A stretch of 51,651 bases of DNA from SAR202 cluster bacterium (GCA_008373165.1 RQOU01000058.1:1-51651), one strand, 5' to 3'. Counted from the first letter of the stretch, positions 1 through 8,739 are shown. Numbers and translations are program-made. Notes: generated by a model from the letters alone, not told the origin.

Positions 1-951
1 TCGTGGGAATACCTACATCCATTCATCGAGGGAGACTCGTTCACACTGGTTGGTGATGACGGCGCATGCCCCTACTTTTGGCCAATAGGTGACAGGCATA
101 TCCTTTTATTTTTCAGCCATATGAGCGGAGGACAAACACTAATCGGTGACTACGATAAATCCAGAGATAAATTTGTAGTTACAGCGCATCATGATTTCAA
201 TTTTGGTGCTTTTGGTCCAGGTGGTGTACATGCACCTTCTGCAACTCCAGATGGTAAGGGTGGAATAATCGCTATTTTCAACATGAACCCAGCAATGGAC
301 ACTAAAGGCTGGAACCAGATCATGACACTACCCAGACACCTATCCTTACTTGGCGAGAACAAGATCGATCGCGACAGGCTGAGGATAGAGCCTGCCGGGG
401 ACATAGAATCGCTACGATCCGATCACAAAAGCTTTAAAGAGATTCACCTTCCAGCCAACAATGAAATAGTCATAAATGAAGTTCAAAGCAACGCTATGGA
501 GATTATGACGGAGATAGAAGTTAACGGGTCTCCGATGATCGAATTAAACGTGTTCAGATCTCCAAACAAAGAAGAGTTTACGCGTGTTGCTTTTTACCCA
601 AATCGAGGATATCGAGATTGGGAGCGATACGATCAGTGGCAACCAGATAAACGTCTCGCTGCATCAGAAGGATTGATTACGATCGACTCGTCCTACTCAT
701 CTGTACTACCGGACGTGTTGTCGAGAGCGCCAGAAACAGGACCTGTTTTTCTAGATACAGACGAGAATTTAAAATTACGAGTATTTATTGATAAAAGCGT
801 CGTGGAGGTTTTTGTTAATGGAAAGCAATGCATCGCTATGCGCGTGTATCCAGGGCACGCGGAAAGCACAGGAATATCATTCAGATCTCAGGGCAAAGAT
901 GCCAAAATCAAAACCCTAGATACGTGGCAAATGAAGAGTATTTACTCTTGA
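1..951 (+). CDS. GH32-like glycoside hydrolase family protein, 5' end outside window
   Basis: The reading frame is open from base 1, so about 316 C-terminal residues are visible and the N-terminus, with the GH32 nucleophile motif, is missing. The first part matches the end of a five-bladed propeller (GDRHILLFFSH, then FGPGGVHAPSATPDG). The rest matches a GH32 C-terminal beta-sandwich, with LRVFIDKSVVEVFVNG about 60 residues before the end. GH32 enzymes act on fructosyl bonds (invertase, levanase, inulinase). The segment aligning with the conserved E-C-P acid/base motif reads G-A-C-P-Y-F here, with Ala encoded at 64-66, so the usual catalytic Glu is absent. The fold assignment is firm. The activity is doubtful: it may be a divergent hydrolase or a non-catalytic sugar-binding relative. 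It converges on the OsmC-like gene 15 bp away. Confidence 0.85.
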   Translation, partial: SWEYLHPFIEGDSFTLVGDDGACPYFWPIGDRHILLFFSHMSGGQTLIGDYDKSRDKFVVTAHHDFNFGAFGPGGVHAPSATPDGKGGIIAIFNMNPAMDTKGWNQIMTLPRHLSLLGENKIDRDRLRIEPAGDIESLRSDHKSFKEIHLPANNEIVINEVQSNAMEIMTEIEVNGSPMIELNVFRSPNKEEFTRVAFYPNRGYRDWERYDQWQPDKRLAASEGLITIDSSYSSVLPDVLSRAPETGPVFLDTDENLKLRVFIDKSVVEVFVNGKQCIAMRVYPGHAESTGISFRSQGKDAKIKTLDTWQMKSIYS

Positions 952-966
952 TAGAAACCTGATGTG

Positions 967-1467
967 CTAATTAGCCTCGACGATTTCTAACTCCTTTGTA
1001 ATGTTTATAGATTTATAAATACTTTTATAAACAGGGCATGATTCCGGATGCAGATTAAATGCCCGTTGGATAGCGTCCTTTTTCTCTGATAATAAGTCGG
1101 ATGGGACCTTCAAAACGTAACTCACATGAACTCGTTTAATAACGAGAACCCCACGGTCTTTTTCTAACTCGCCCACCGACTCTGAATACAACTTACCGGA
1201 ATCAGCTGGAATCCCGCGGGCCTCAAGGGCGCCGCCAAAAGTTCCAGTCATTCACCCCGCGGCAGCTGCGATTACATAATCCAATGTTGTCGTATAGGCC
1301 TCATGGACATCATTGTCGACGCCATAATGCTGAGCAACTTCACTATGCACTCCAAACATAACTGGATCGTCATTTGCCGGCACAAACGCACGCCTTATGG
1401 GGCCTTTGAGACGCTCGATACGAACATGTGATCGATATACAACAGGATCATGAGTATTTTCCGGCAA
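967..1467 (-). CDS. OsmC/Ohr-like peroxiredoxin with in-frame TGA, candidate selenoprotein
   Basis: Two adjacent same-frame segments (71 and 94 codons) are separated only by TGA at 1252-1254. Read through, they give one 166-residue OsmC-family protein. OsmC/Ohr proteins reduce organic hydroperoxides with a peroxidatic Cys at the start of a helix and a second Cys downstream. Here the first segment ends in DYVIAAAAG, the TGA follows as residue 72, and MTGTFGGALEARGIP comes next. The TGA therefore sits exactly where the family has its peroxidatic Cys. The second Cys is present as HPESCPVY (Cys144). Translation starts at TTG 1467, seven bases after AAGGAG. A hairpin follows the TGA immediately (separate entry). 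I interpret residue 72 as selenocysteine. The alternatives are a Cys-to-stop mutation or a sequencing error. No selA, selB or tRNA-Sec gene lies in the window. Confidence 0.82.
1206..1247 (-). promoter_or_regulatory. Putative bacterial SECIS hairpin just downstream of the in-frame TGA
   Basis: On the mRNA strand a stem begins five bases after TGA with CUGGAA (1247-1242), pairing with UUCCAG (1211-1206). Inside, a U-A and three U-G pairs, then GCGG/CCGC and GCC/GGC, continue the stem with three single-base bulges. The apical loop is CUUGA (1227-1223). The loop starts 25 bases after the TGA, inside the spacing known for bacterial SECIS elements (about 16-37). The loop has a G, but at its fourth position, whereas known elements usually have it in the first two. 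Pairing was done by hand; no energy was computed. Confidence 0.55.
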
Positions 1468-1474
1468 CTATAAA

Positions 1475-1480
1475 CTCCTT
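1475..1480 (-). promoter_or_regulatory. Shine-Dalgarno site fixing a TTG start for the OsmC-like gene
   Basis: AAGGAG on the minus strand lies seven bases upstream of TTG 1467, with no in-frame ATG nearby. This supports TTG as the initiation codon. Confidence 0.65.
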
Positions 1481-1507
1481 CTCAACAGAATCGTGCTTCA
1501 GATACGT

Positions 1508-2518
1508 TCAAGGACCTTTTGTTACCCACGCCTGTTTACGCGGCTCGCCAATCGATTGTAGAAGTGCCGTGATATAGCCATAGCAGAAAGCAAACGCTGT
1601 GCCCTGCCGATCTACACCACTGATCTGAGGTACATGATCAGGCATCAACATGTACTTGTATCCAACTTCCTGATAGACCTTGATTACCTCGGAAAAGTCT
1701 ACACTGCCCTCATCAGGGAACACTTCCATAAAGTCAAGTTTATGCCCACGAATATTGCGAAAATGAACATTGAAAATCTTTTCTCTAGTGCCGAACCAAC
1801 GAATTACGTCAGCTATCTCTGCTCCCGGATCATCAAGCATTTCCGTGATAGTACCCTGACAAAAGTTTAAACCGTGATAGGGACTTTCGTGCATCTGAAC
1901 AAATTTTTTTAGTCCTTCAACCGTTCCAAGCACACGTGTCACACCCATATACCCATCAGGGGTGTATGGATCATGCGGATGACAGGCAATTCTTACCTTC
2001 GCTGACTCTGCAGCAGGAACCACGCGTTCTAAAAAATAGTCTATCCGATCCCAATTTTCATCCACGCCTACCATGCCAGCAATAGTCAGAGGCGCATCCG
2101 GATCCATTTTGACCCAGCGAAAAGTTTCGTTTGAAGACCCACCGCGACCTTCTTCACGCTCAGAACGAGGTATTCCGATGATGTAAAGGTTGTATCTAAC
2201 GGACGGTATTCCTACTTCACCACACCAGCGGATAATGTTTTGAATCACATCTATCTCTCGATCACGCTCAGGACTTTTACCCAACATGATATTGGGTGAG
2301 TTGAATTCATCATCCGGCAACATGCAAGAGACGGGCAGTTGAACCATGTCAAGCGTTATGCCATATGACTCAAGCTTCTCCTTATGTCTGGCTAGATCGT
2401 CTCTTGTCCATGTACGAGGATGACCAGGTGGATCTGAACTGACATTAAAAACACCAAGCTGCGCCCACTGTTGAAAATCAACAGCACTTCGAGCTTTTAC
2501 TTGTGTTCCTAAATACAT
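1508..2518 (-). CDS. Mannonate dehydratase-like (UxuA family) TIM-barrel enzyme, copy 1
   Basis: A 336-residue protein with UxuA-family signatures in order: ACHPHDP near residue 180, LNFCQGT near 220, NVHFRNIRGHK near 250 and LMPDHVP near 295. In UxuA, the His and Cys of these motifs bind the divalent metal. The enzyme dehydrates D-mannonate to 2-keto-3-deoxygluconate in hexuronate catabolism. Length is somewhat below E. coli UxuA (about 394). It lies 72 bp downstream of a close paralog on the same strand and probably shares its transcript. The family is clear. The substrate is inferred, and related sugar acids are possible. No strong Shine-Dalgarno site precedes ATG 2518. Confidence 0.83.
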   Translation of the reverse strand: MYLGTQVKARSAVDFQQWAQLGVFNVSSDPPGHPRTWTRDDLARHKEKLESYGITLDMVQLPVSCMLPDDEFNSPNIMLGKSPERDREIDVIQNIIRWCGEVGIPSVRYNLYIIGIPRSEREEGRGGSSNETFRWVKMDPDAPLTIAGMVGVDENWDRIDYFLERVVPAAESAKVRIACHPHDPYTPDGYMGVTRVLGTVEGLKKFVQMHESPYHGLNFCQGTITEMLDDPGAEIADVIRWFGTREKIFNVHFRNIRGHKLDFMEVFPDEGSVDFSEVIKVYQEVGYKYMLMPDHVPQISGVDRQGTAFAFCYGYITALLQSIGEPRKQAWVTKGP

Positions 2519-2590
2519 TTTCGTCTCAGATTAAGTTGAACACCCTAGGTTCTAAACCCGTCTAAAGCTAAGAATCGAAATTGATTAGTA

Positions 2591-3598
2591 CTATGGTCCT
2601 TTTGTGACCCATGCTTGTTTGCGCGGCTCGCCAATCGATTGGAGGAGAGCCGTGATATAGCCATAACAGAAAGCAAATGCAGTACCTTGTGGATCGTCAC
2701 CACTGATGTGCGGCACGTGGTCTGGCATCAACATGTATTTATAGCCAACTTCTTGATAAACCTTTATCGTCTCTGCAAAGTCGATGCTTCCTTCATCAGG
2801 AAACGACTCCATAAAATCTAATTTATGTCCACGAATATTACGAAAATGAACATTGAAAATCTTTTCTCGCGTGCCAAACCAGCGAATTACGTCAGCTATC
2901 TCCTCTCCCGGATCATCTAACATTTCCGTGACAGTACCCTGACAAAAATTCAACCCGTGATAGGGGCTTTCGTGCATTTGAACAAACTTTTTCATCCCCT
3001 CAACCGTACCCAATAGACGAGTCACGCCCATATAACCATCGGGAGTGAAAGGGTCATGAGGATGACATGCCATACGAACTTTCGCTGATTCCGCTGCAGG
3101 AACCGTCCTTTCAAGAAAATAATCAATACGCTCCCAGTTCTCATCTACACCGACAACACCTGCTATACCTGGTGGTGCATCTTGATCCATCTTGGCCCAC
3201 CTAAAAGTCGAGTTACTGGATCCCCCTCGGCCTGGCTCGCGTTCAGAACGTGGAATACCAATAATGTTCATGTTGTACTTGACTGCCGGGATCCCTACCT
3301 CGCCGCACATACGTATGATGTTTTGGATGGACTCAATTTCGCGATCTCGCTCAGGACTTTTACCAAGCATTATGTTTGGTGACTGAGATCTTTCCAGTGG
3401 GGTCGATGAAAGAGGAATCTGGACCATATCTAACTCAATTCCATATGAATTCAGCTTTTCCTTATGACGAGCAAGATCATCTTTAGTCCAGTCGTGTGGA
3501 TTGCCGGCAGGGTCTGAACAGACATTGACGACGCCAAGTTGCGCCCATTGCTCAAAATCTGAGTCGTTACGCGCTCCCACCTGTGTTCCAACATACAT
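2591..3598 (-). CDS. Mannonate dehydratase-like (UxuA family) TIM-barrel enzyme, copy 2
   Basis: A 335-residue tandem paralog of the downstream gene, roughly four-fifths identical by eye and nearly identical over the last 130 residues. It has the same motifs: ACHPHDP, LNFCQGT, VHFRNIRGHK and LMPDHVP. I start it at ATG 3598 (MYVGTQ), which matches the paralog start and lies seven bases after AGAGG. A TTG fifteen bases upstream would overlap that ribosome site. The likely role is dehydration of mannonate or a similar aldonic acid to a 2-keto-3-deoxy acid. This fits the KdgK-like kinase at the far end of the window. Glycerol kinase lies upstream on the same strand. Confidence 0.83.
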   Translation of the reverse strand: MYVGTQVGARNDSDFEQWAQLGVVNVCSDPAGNPHDWTKDDLARHKEKLNSYGIELDMVQIPLSSTPLERSQSPNIMLGKSPERDREIESIQNIIRMCGEVGIPAVKYNMNIIGIPRSEREPGRGGSSNSTFRWAKMDQDAPPGIAGVVGVDENWERIDYFLERTVPAAESAKVRMACHPHDPFTPDGYMGVTRLLGTVEGMKKFVQMHESPYHGLNFCQGTVTEMLDDPGEEIADVIRWFGTREKIFNVHFRNIRGHKLDFMESFPDEGSIDFAETIKVYQEVGYKYMLMPDHVPHISGDDPQGTAFAFCYGYITALLQSIGEPRKQAWVTKGP

Positions 3599-3605
3599 AT
3601 GATTT

Positions 3606-3611
3606 CCTCTC
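3606..3611 (-). promoter_or_regulatory. Shine-Dalgarno site selecting ATG 3598
   Basis: GAGAGG on the minus strand lies seven bases before ATG 3598. It overlaps the alternative upstream TTG, so the shorter start is preferred. Confidence 0.55.
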
Positions 3612-3710
3612 AATCTTCGAGTAGCCTAAAACTGCCGGCAGGTTAGCATTTGTAAGTCGTTTTCGGTGCCTATGAGACACACCAATCTGGAATATTATGA
3701 CCCATGTAAA

Positions 3711-5216
3711 TCAGATTATTGAACTTGAACGCTCAACCGCAGCCAACCAGCCAGATCGAAGATTCGTTCGCTCAGACTCACTTATCAACGGTTCATAGCA
3801 ATGCGAAGCCTGCCAAAGGGAATTTATTTCCTTTTCCGATCTCCAAAGACCAATACCACGGCCTGCCAGTAAAGCTGCTCCACGAGCAGTCGTTTCAACT
3901 ACATTAGCAACTTCAACAGGCCGATCGAGAATATCGGACTGAAATTGCATTGCAAACGAATTAGCACTTTGACCGCCATCAGCTCGCAACGGCTCATGAG
4001 ACCTTTTACGTCCGCTTTCCATAGCAGTAATAACATCTGCCACCTGATATGCGGTGGATTCTAGAGCAGCACGTACGACGTCATACTTCGTCGTTGAACG
4101 TGTCATACCTGTAATTGATGCCGTCGCGTGAGGTGCCCAATGTGGTGCACCAAGGCCAACGAACGCGGGTACAAAATAAACTCCATGATGTGATTCGGCT
4201 AACGAAGCCATTTCCGAGGTCTCAGCTGCATTTGAAATAATACCTAAGCCATCTCGCAGCCATTGGATTGTAGCTCCGGTCGAAAATACCGAACCCTCTA
4301 CGGCGTAATTTCTCTTCGATCCAACCTGAAAACCTAGCGTCGCCAAAAGCCCCTCACGCTCAGATAATTCAAGTGGCGGAATTGTTCCGCTGTTCGCCAA
4401 TACAAACGCGCCAGTACCATAAGTGCACTTTATCTGGCCATTTTTAAAACATGCCTGACCATATAACGCCGCATGCTGGTCACCTGCCATTGCAGTGATT
4501 GGAATTTCCGATCCAAAAATCTGCTTGTCGGTAACTCCGAAATCTCCAGACGAAGATTTAACTTCTGGAAGCATCCCAAGTGGAATATCAAATAATTCCA
4601 TCATCTCTGAATCCCACTGCAAATCATGAATGTTGAGCAACATCGTTCGTGAAGCATTGGTGGAATCAATCGCATGGACATCCCCGTCCGTCAAACGCCA
4701 GAGTAGCCAAGAGTCAACAGTCCCAAAGCATAATTCACCCGACTCAGCTCTTTTTCTTCCGTTGGGAACGGCATCCAATAGCCAAGATAGTTTCGTCGCG
4801 CTGAAATATGCGTCTATAACTAATCCGGTAGTTTGCCTAATATCACGAGCACGAATGCTCTGGGCGATATCAGCACATTTATCAGCGGTTCGACGATCTT
4901 GCCACACTATGCCATTAGCTAACGGCCTACCTGTCGCACGTTCCCATACGATGGTTGTTTCACGTTGATTTGCTATGCCAATTGCAGCTATATCGTTAGG
5001 TGCAAGTCCGGATCGAGTAATAGCCTGCTCAGAAACACCGATAGCCGAATCGACGATTTCATTCGGGTCATGTTCTACCCAGCCACGTTGAGGGAAGTAC
5101 TGTTTGAGTTCAGTCTGAGCAGATGCTACAGGTATCGCCGAAGAGTCGAAGATTATTGCTCTAGTGGAGGTCGTTCCCTGATCGATTGCAAGTATGTGCT
5201 CTGCCATATTGGTCAT
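3711..5216 (-). CDS. glpK: Glycerol kinase
   Basis: A 501-residue FGGY-family kinase of normal GlpK length. Visible signatures are LAIDQGTTSTRAIIFD at the N-terminus (phosphate 1), IGIANQRETTIVWE near residue 85, WQDRRT, GTVDSWLLWRLTDG, MAGDQHAALYGQACF near 245 and YGTGAF near 265. It phosphorylates glycerol to sn-glycerol-3-phosphate in the cytoplasm. ATG 5216 and ATG 5207 are both possible starts, and an AGGG precedes them. No glycerol facilitator or glycerol-3-phosphate dehydrogenase is adjacent, so it sits with sugar-acid genes rather than in a glp operon. Another FGGY substrate cannot be fully excluded, but the glycerol-kinase-type motifs are strong. Confidence 0.92.
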   Translation of the reverse strand: MTNMAEHILAIDQGTTSTRAIIFDSSAIPVASAQTELKQYFPQRGWVEHDPNEIVDSAIGVSEQAITRSGLAPNDIAAIGIANQRETTIVWERATGRPLANGIVWQDRRTADKCADIAQSIRARDIRQTTGLVIDAYFSATKLSWLLDAVPNGRKRAESGELCFGTVDSWLLWRLTDGDVHAIDSTNASRTMLLNIHDLQWDSEMMELFDIPLGMLPEVKSSSGDFGVTDKQIFGSEIPITAMAGDQHAALYGQACFKNGQIKCTYGTGAFVLANSGTIPPLELSEREGLLATLGFQVGSKRNYAVEGSVFSTGATIQWLRDGLGIISNAAETSEMASLAESHHGVYFVPAFVGLGAPHWAPHATASITGMTRSTTKYDVVRAALESTAYQVADVITAMESGRKRSHEPLRADGGQSANSFAMQFQSDILDRPVEVANVVETTARGAALLAGRGIGLWRSEKEINSLWQASHCYEPLISESERTNLRSGWLAAVERSSSII

Positions 5217-5342
5217 ACCCTACAAAATTAAAAAGTCATCATGTCATACACAAACAGACACCTGCTGACACAAAACAATATCCATAAGCGTCCGTATCAG
5301 ACCTCGATGTCCTCAATGTTTAAAAAAACAACCAATACGACT

Positions 5343-6281
5343 TTAGCCTTCTAATATCACGGTCAACTCATCGATATCTTCCTGGGTCAATTCCCATTCA
5401 GCAGCAGCTGCATTCTGGCAAATCTGATCAGGCGTACTGGCGCCAGCGATCACTGAACCTACAGACTCACGTGCAAGAAGCCAAGCAAAGGCTAGCTCTA
5501 CCATGGAATGACCACGCTTCTCAACAAATACTTCAAGTTGATCGAGAACGTCAAAGTTAGAGGCTGAAAGTCGTTTTGATTGTGCATCTGGCGTAAGAGC
5601 TAATCGGGTTCCCGCAGGTACCGGCTTATTTCTACGGTACTTTCCCGTCAGAAAACCATGCGCCAATGGAAAGTACGGTAACGTACCTAAGCCATATTTT
5701 TCACTAACAGGAAGAATCGCATGTTCAACACCACGCTCAAGCATGGAGTACTCAGGCTGCGAAGAAATAAAAGGGGTAAACCCATGATGTATAGCCGTCC
5801 ACTGAGCATCAGCAATACGCCAGGCATCGAAGTTTGAAAGTCCGATGTATCGCACTTTTCCAGAACTAACCGCATCGTCGAGTGCTCTTAAAGTCTCCTC
5901 GATCGGAGTATCAGGATCTTGTTGGTGCATCTGATAAAGATCAACATGATCCGTTTGAAGTCTGCGTAACGAACCTTCCAAAGAATCCATAATATGCTTG
6001 CGCGATCCGCCATGGCCATGAGGGCCATCTTCCCACACCATGCCAAATTTGGTTGCAATCAATGACTCTTGACGGCGATCAGTTAAAGCACGACCGATAA
6101 TCTCTTCTGATCTCCCATGAGAATAAATGTTCGCCGTATCAATCAGATTTATGCCTTGATCCAATGCTGAAAATATGACTTCCTGAGCTTCCTTGAACTC
6201 CATACGACCACCGAAGTTATTAGTCCCAAGACCAATCACACTGACTTCAAGACCGGAGTTTCCAAGATGTCGATATTTCAT
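5343..6281 (-). CDS. Aldo/keto reductase
   Basis: A 312-residue protein of the aldo/keto reductase superfamily (YghZ/Gpr-like or AKR11-13 type by overall look). The catalytic tetrad is visible as Asp48 and Tyr53 in DTANIYSHGRSEE, Lys78 in IATKFG and His119 in LYQMHQQDP. The NADPH-binding end is seen in LAFAWLLARESVGSVIAGAS. These enzymes reduce aldehydes or ketones, often sugar-derived, with NADPH in the cytoplasm. It is the first gene of the leftward cluster with glycerol kinase and the UxuA-like dehydratases, which hints at carbohydrate metabolism. The specific substrate is unknown. Confidence 0.9.
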   Translation of the reverse strand: MKYRHLGNSGLEVSVIGLGTNNFGGRMEFKEAQEVIFSALDQGINLIDTANIYSHGRSEEIIGRALTDRRQESLIATKFGMVWEDGPHGHGGSRKHIMDSLEGSLRRLQTDHVDLYQMHQQDPDTPIEETLRALDDAVSSGKVRYIGLSNFDAWRIADAQWTAIHHGFTPFISSQPEYSMLERGVEHAILPVSEKYGLGTLPYFPLAHGFLTGKYRRNKPVPAGTRLALTPDAQSKRLSASNFDVLDQLEVFVEKRGHSMVELAFAWLLARESVGSVIAGASTPDQICQNAAAAEWELTQEDIDELTVILEG

Positions 6282-6436
6282 TATTTCACTCGCAAAAAGT
6301 AACTTTTTCAGTGTTTAGTAATACCATGATCATCGCATCACCATGGAAAGTTGGCAGCCACCTGACAGATGAAAATGATTATAGTTACCATTCAACCATT
6401 GCTAACCGCTCTACCTGATCCCGACGATATAAAAAA
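6282..6436. promoter_or_regulatory. Divergent intergenic region
   Basis: A 155-bp gap between a leftward aldo/keto reductase and a rightward membrane protein. Promoters for both are expected here from the arrangement. I could not identify convincing -35/-10 boxes or an operator. Confidence 0.35.
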
Positions 6437-6979
6437 GTGACTTTAGAACAAATAGTAATCGGACTAATCCGAATCGCAGGTTCACTCCCAGTACTTCGAT
6501 GGACGTTGGCTGGGGCAATAGTCGCCATCCTTGTCGATTTTTCTGATCTGTTCTGGATGGGATTCTTAGATCTTGGAGGCCTAGGTAATTATCAAGCATT
6601 CGATAAGTGGATCGATATCGTCTACATGCTCGCTTTTTTATGGGTAGCCAATAGATGGAGCGGTATCGAACGTACTGTGGCAATCGGACTGTTTGGGTTC
6701 CGCATGATCGGCTTCATTACTTTCGAATTAACCGGTGCAAGACCAATCTTATTAGCATTTCCAAATATTTTTGAGTTTTGGTTCGTATTTGTAGCTATCA
6801 GACTTCACTATTGGCCAAACTACGAGATGAACCGGTCGAGGGTAATAAAGTGGCTAATTGTTTGCACGATATTTAAACTTGGTCAGGAATGGGTATTGCA
6901 CGGAGGCCGTTATCTGGACAGCTTCACTTTCTTTGAAGCAGTTACAGCAATTTGGAATTTCGTTTCTTTCTGGTCGTAA
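6437..6979 (+). CDS. Uncharacterised polytopic membrane protein
   Basis: A 180-residue, very hydrophobic protein starting at GTG 6437. About five or six membrane segments are visible, near residues 20-42, 58-74, 80-98, 101-123, 134-153 and 162-179. Short loops rich in Trp and Arg (NRWSGIERT, HYWPNYEMNRSR) separate them. I recognise no family motif. It is a single gene facing opposite to its left neighbour and convergent with the gamma-glutamyltransferase. A small inverted repeat (TGATTG-AGCG-CAATCA) lies in the gap after the stop. The reading frame is probably real because of its length and regular transmembrane pattern, but its function is unknown. Confidence 0.65.
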   Translation: MTLEQIVIGLIRIAGSLPVLRWTLAGAIVAILVDFSDLFWMGFLDLGGLGNYQAFDKWIDIVYMLAFLWVANRWSGIERTVAIGLFGFRMIGFITFELTGARPILLAFPNIFEFWFVFVAIRLHYWPNYEMNRSRVIKWLIVCTIFKLGQEWVLHGGRYLDSFTFFEAVTAIWNFVSFWS

Positions 6980-7014
6980 GTTTTACCTGTGATTGAGCGC
7001 AATCAACAGAACCT

Positions 7015-8739
7015 TCACCAGACCAATGCATCGCCCTCACGACGTGGGTCTGAAGCAGCAAAAAATGTGTGATTTTTTATGTCGACTTGTATCGCTCCTT
7101 CGCTTCCAGCCCCACCCCAAGCGCCAGTAGATTGAATTGGATGGCCAAGTTTTTGTAAACCGCTCATCACATCCTCACCCACCCTATCCTCAATCTGGAG
7201 AGATTCGATGTCTTTATGTGGATATGCCGAACCCATTCCTGCTTGTACATGCGTCCAGCGAGGTCCATCTATAGCCTCACTGACGTTAAGCCCGTAATCA
7301 AAGATTCCAGTGACAATCTGCATATTGGTCTGAACCTGGGTATCAGCTCCGGGTGTTCCACAAACTAATTCCAACTTGCCACCCTGTTCAACGGGTGCAG
7401 AGAAAACCATTAGCGGATTCATAGTATGCCGAACTTTTTGCCCTGGGTTCAAATAATCAATGTGGTCAGGATCCAAATGCCAATATGTCATTCTGTTATT
7501 CAGAAGAATTCCTGTTGAGCCGGCGATAACGCAAGAACCAAACGCAGTCTGGATACTTTGAAGCTCACCAACGGAATTACCCCATCGATCAACTACACAG
7601 AAGTGTGTCGTGTCGCTGCCTGCCTTGTGAAGACGACCCGCCTTTCGATGTTTCTTGCGAGAATCAGGTCTACGACTCATGTACTTCCAAGGATCCCCTT
7701 CTGCAACATGCTCTGCAGCATGATCAACATCAATTAGCTGGGCACGTTCGGATAGATAAGCTAGATCTAGCATTCCTTCGATAGGGACGTCCACATAACG
7801 AGGATCAGCAAGGTAAGCCTCACGATCAGCGAAGGCAAGCTTCTTAGCTTCAACCATCAAATGAATCGACTCGGAAGACATGTATCCGTATTTTTGTGGG
7901 TCAAAATGCTCGAACATCCCTAATTCCTGCAACAAAACATGCCCACTGGAATTAGGAGGTGCCTCGTAAACAGTCCTTCCACGATATCTAATCGCTACAG
8001 GCTCCTGCCATTCAACTTCGTGACGCTTCAAATCCTCGTAAGTTATAAGACCGTCGTTCTCTTCAGAATATCTAGCAATTTCTCTGGCAATATCACCTTC
8101 ATAAAATGCATCTCTTCCCTGATCCGCTATCGCACGGTAAGTGCGTGCAAGGTCGGGGTTTCTGCGCAATTCACCAGCCTTTAACCAATCGCCTCGTGGC
8201 GCAAATACGGGTCCTGAAGTTGGGGAGCTCTTAAGAACGGGATTTTGCATAGCACTATGTGCTTGAAATTCAGAAACAGGTACCCCGTCCTCGCATAACT
8301 CAATCGCTGGCTCCAAGCACTTTGATAAGGCCAGTGTTCCATATTTGGAATGTGCTGAGAGTAAAGCGTCGACAATACCCGGTACGGAAGTGCCCAAAAC
8401 ACCCGTAATCGGTATCCCTGCGTGATATTCCTCCGGAGTGGCAGCAAGTGGCGCAGCGCCTGTGCCGTTTACCACTTCGACGGTCTTATTAGCTGACATA
8501 TGAACCATGACAAATCCGTCTCCCCCTATGGAAGACCCTTGAGGCTCAGATGGGCCCAAAGCGAACGCTACAGCGATCGCTGCGTCGACAGCGTTACCGC
8601 CTTGATGAAGAATACGCATACCCGCCTGAGCAGCCATCGGATGATTAGCCACTACCGCGCCCTTACTACCGATCTTCGGAGGCCGGTAAGCTTCACCGAC
8701 CAACCCATGAGGAGAATTGCTTGTTTTCATACGTACCAC
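7015..8739 (-). CDS. Gamma-glutamyltransferase family protein 1
   Basis: A 574-residue Ntn-hydrolase of the gamma-glutamyltransferase/cephalosporin acylase family. The N-terminal part has GGNAVDAAIAVAFALGPSEP near residue 50. The autoprocessing and catalytic Thr is in SDTTHFCVVDRWGN near residue 377, after which the precursor would split into large and small subunits. The C-terminus ends with GGAGSEGAIQVD and DPRREGDALVW. These enzymes cleave or transfer gamma-glutamyl groups, for example from glutathione, usually outside the cytoplasm. I see no clear signal peptide, which argues for a cytoplasmic acylase-like role. GTG 8739 and ATG 8730 are both possible starts. A second family member lies at 48853-50577. 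Confidence 0.9.
   Translation of the reverse strand: MVRMKTSNSPHGLVGEAYRPPKIGSKGAVVANHPMAAQAGMRILHQGGNAVDAAIAVAFALGPSEPQGSSIGGDGFVMVHMSANKTVEVVNGTGAAPLAATPEEYHAGIPITGVLGTSVPGIVDALLSAHSKYGTLALSKCLEPAIELCEDGVPVSEFQAHSAMQNPVLKSSPTSGPVFAPRGDWLKAGELRRNPDLARTYRAIADQGRDAFYEGDIAREIARYSEENDGLITYEDLKRHEVEWQEPVAIRYRGRTVYEAPPNSSGHVLLQELGMFEHFDPQKYGYMSSESIHLMVEAKKLAFADREAYLADPRYVDVPIEGMLDLAYLSERAQLIDVDHAAEHVAEGDPWKYMSRRPDSRKKHRKAGRLHKAGSDTTHFCVVDRWGNSVGELQSIQTAFGSCVIAGSTGILLNNRMTYWHLDPDHIDYLNPGQKVRHTMNPLMVFSAPVEQGGKLELVCGTPGADTQVQTNMQIVTGIFDYGLNVSEAIDGPRWTHVQAGMGSAYPHKDIESLQIEDRVGEDVMSGLQKLGHPIQSTGAWGGAGSEGAIQVDIKNHTFFAASDPRREGDALVW

Noticed and set aside
967-1467. Two separate small genes (94 and 71 codons)
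   Set aside because: They are in the same frame, divided only by one TGA, and together match a full OsmC-family protein. Neither half makes a fold alone.
3633-3642. CTGCCGGCAG palindrome as a terminator between glycerol kinase and the UxuA-like gene
   Set aside because: As a hairpin it would have only three pairs with a four-base loop, and the T tract is short. It was not annotated.
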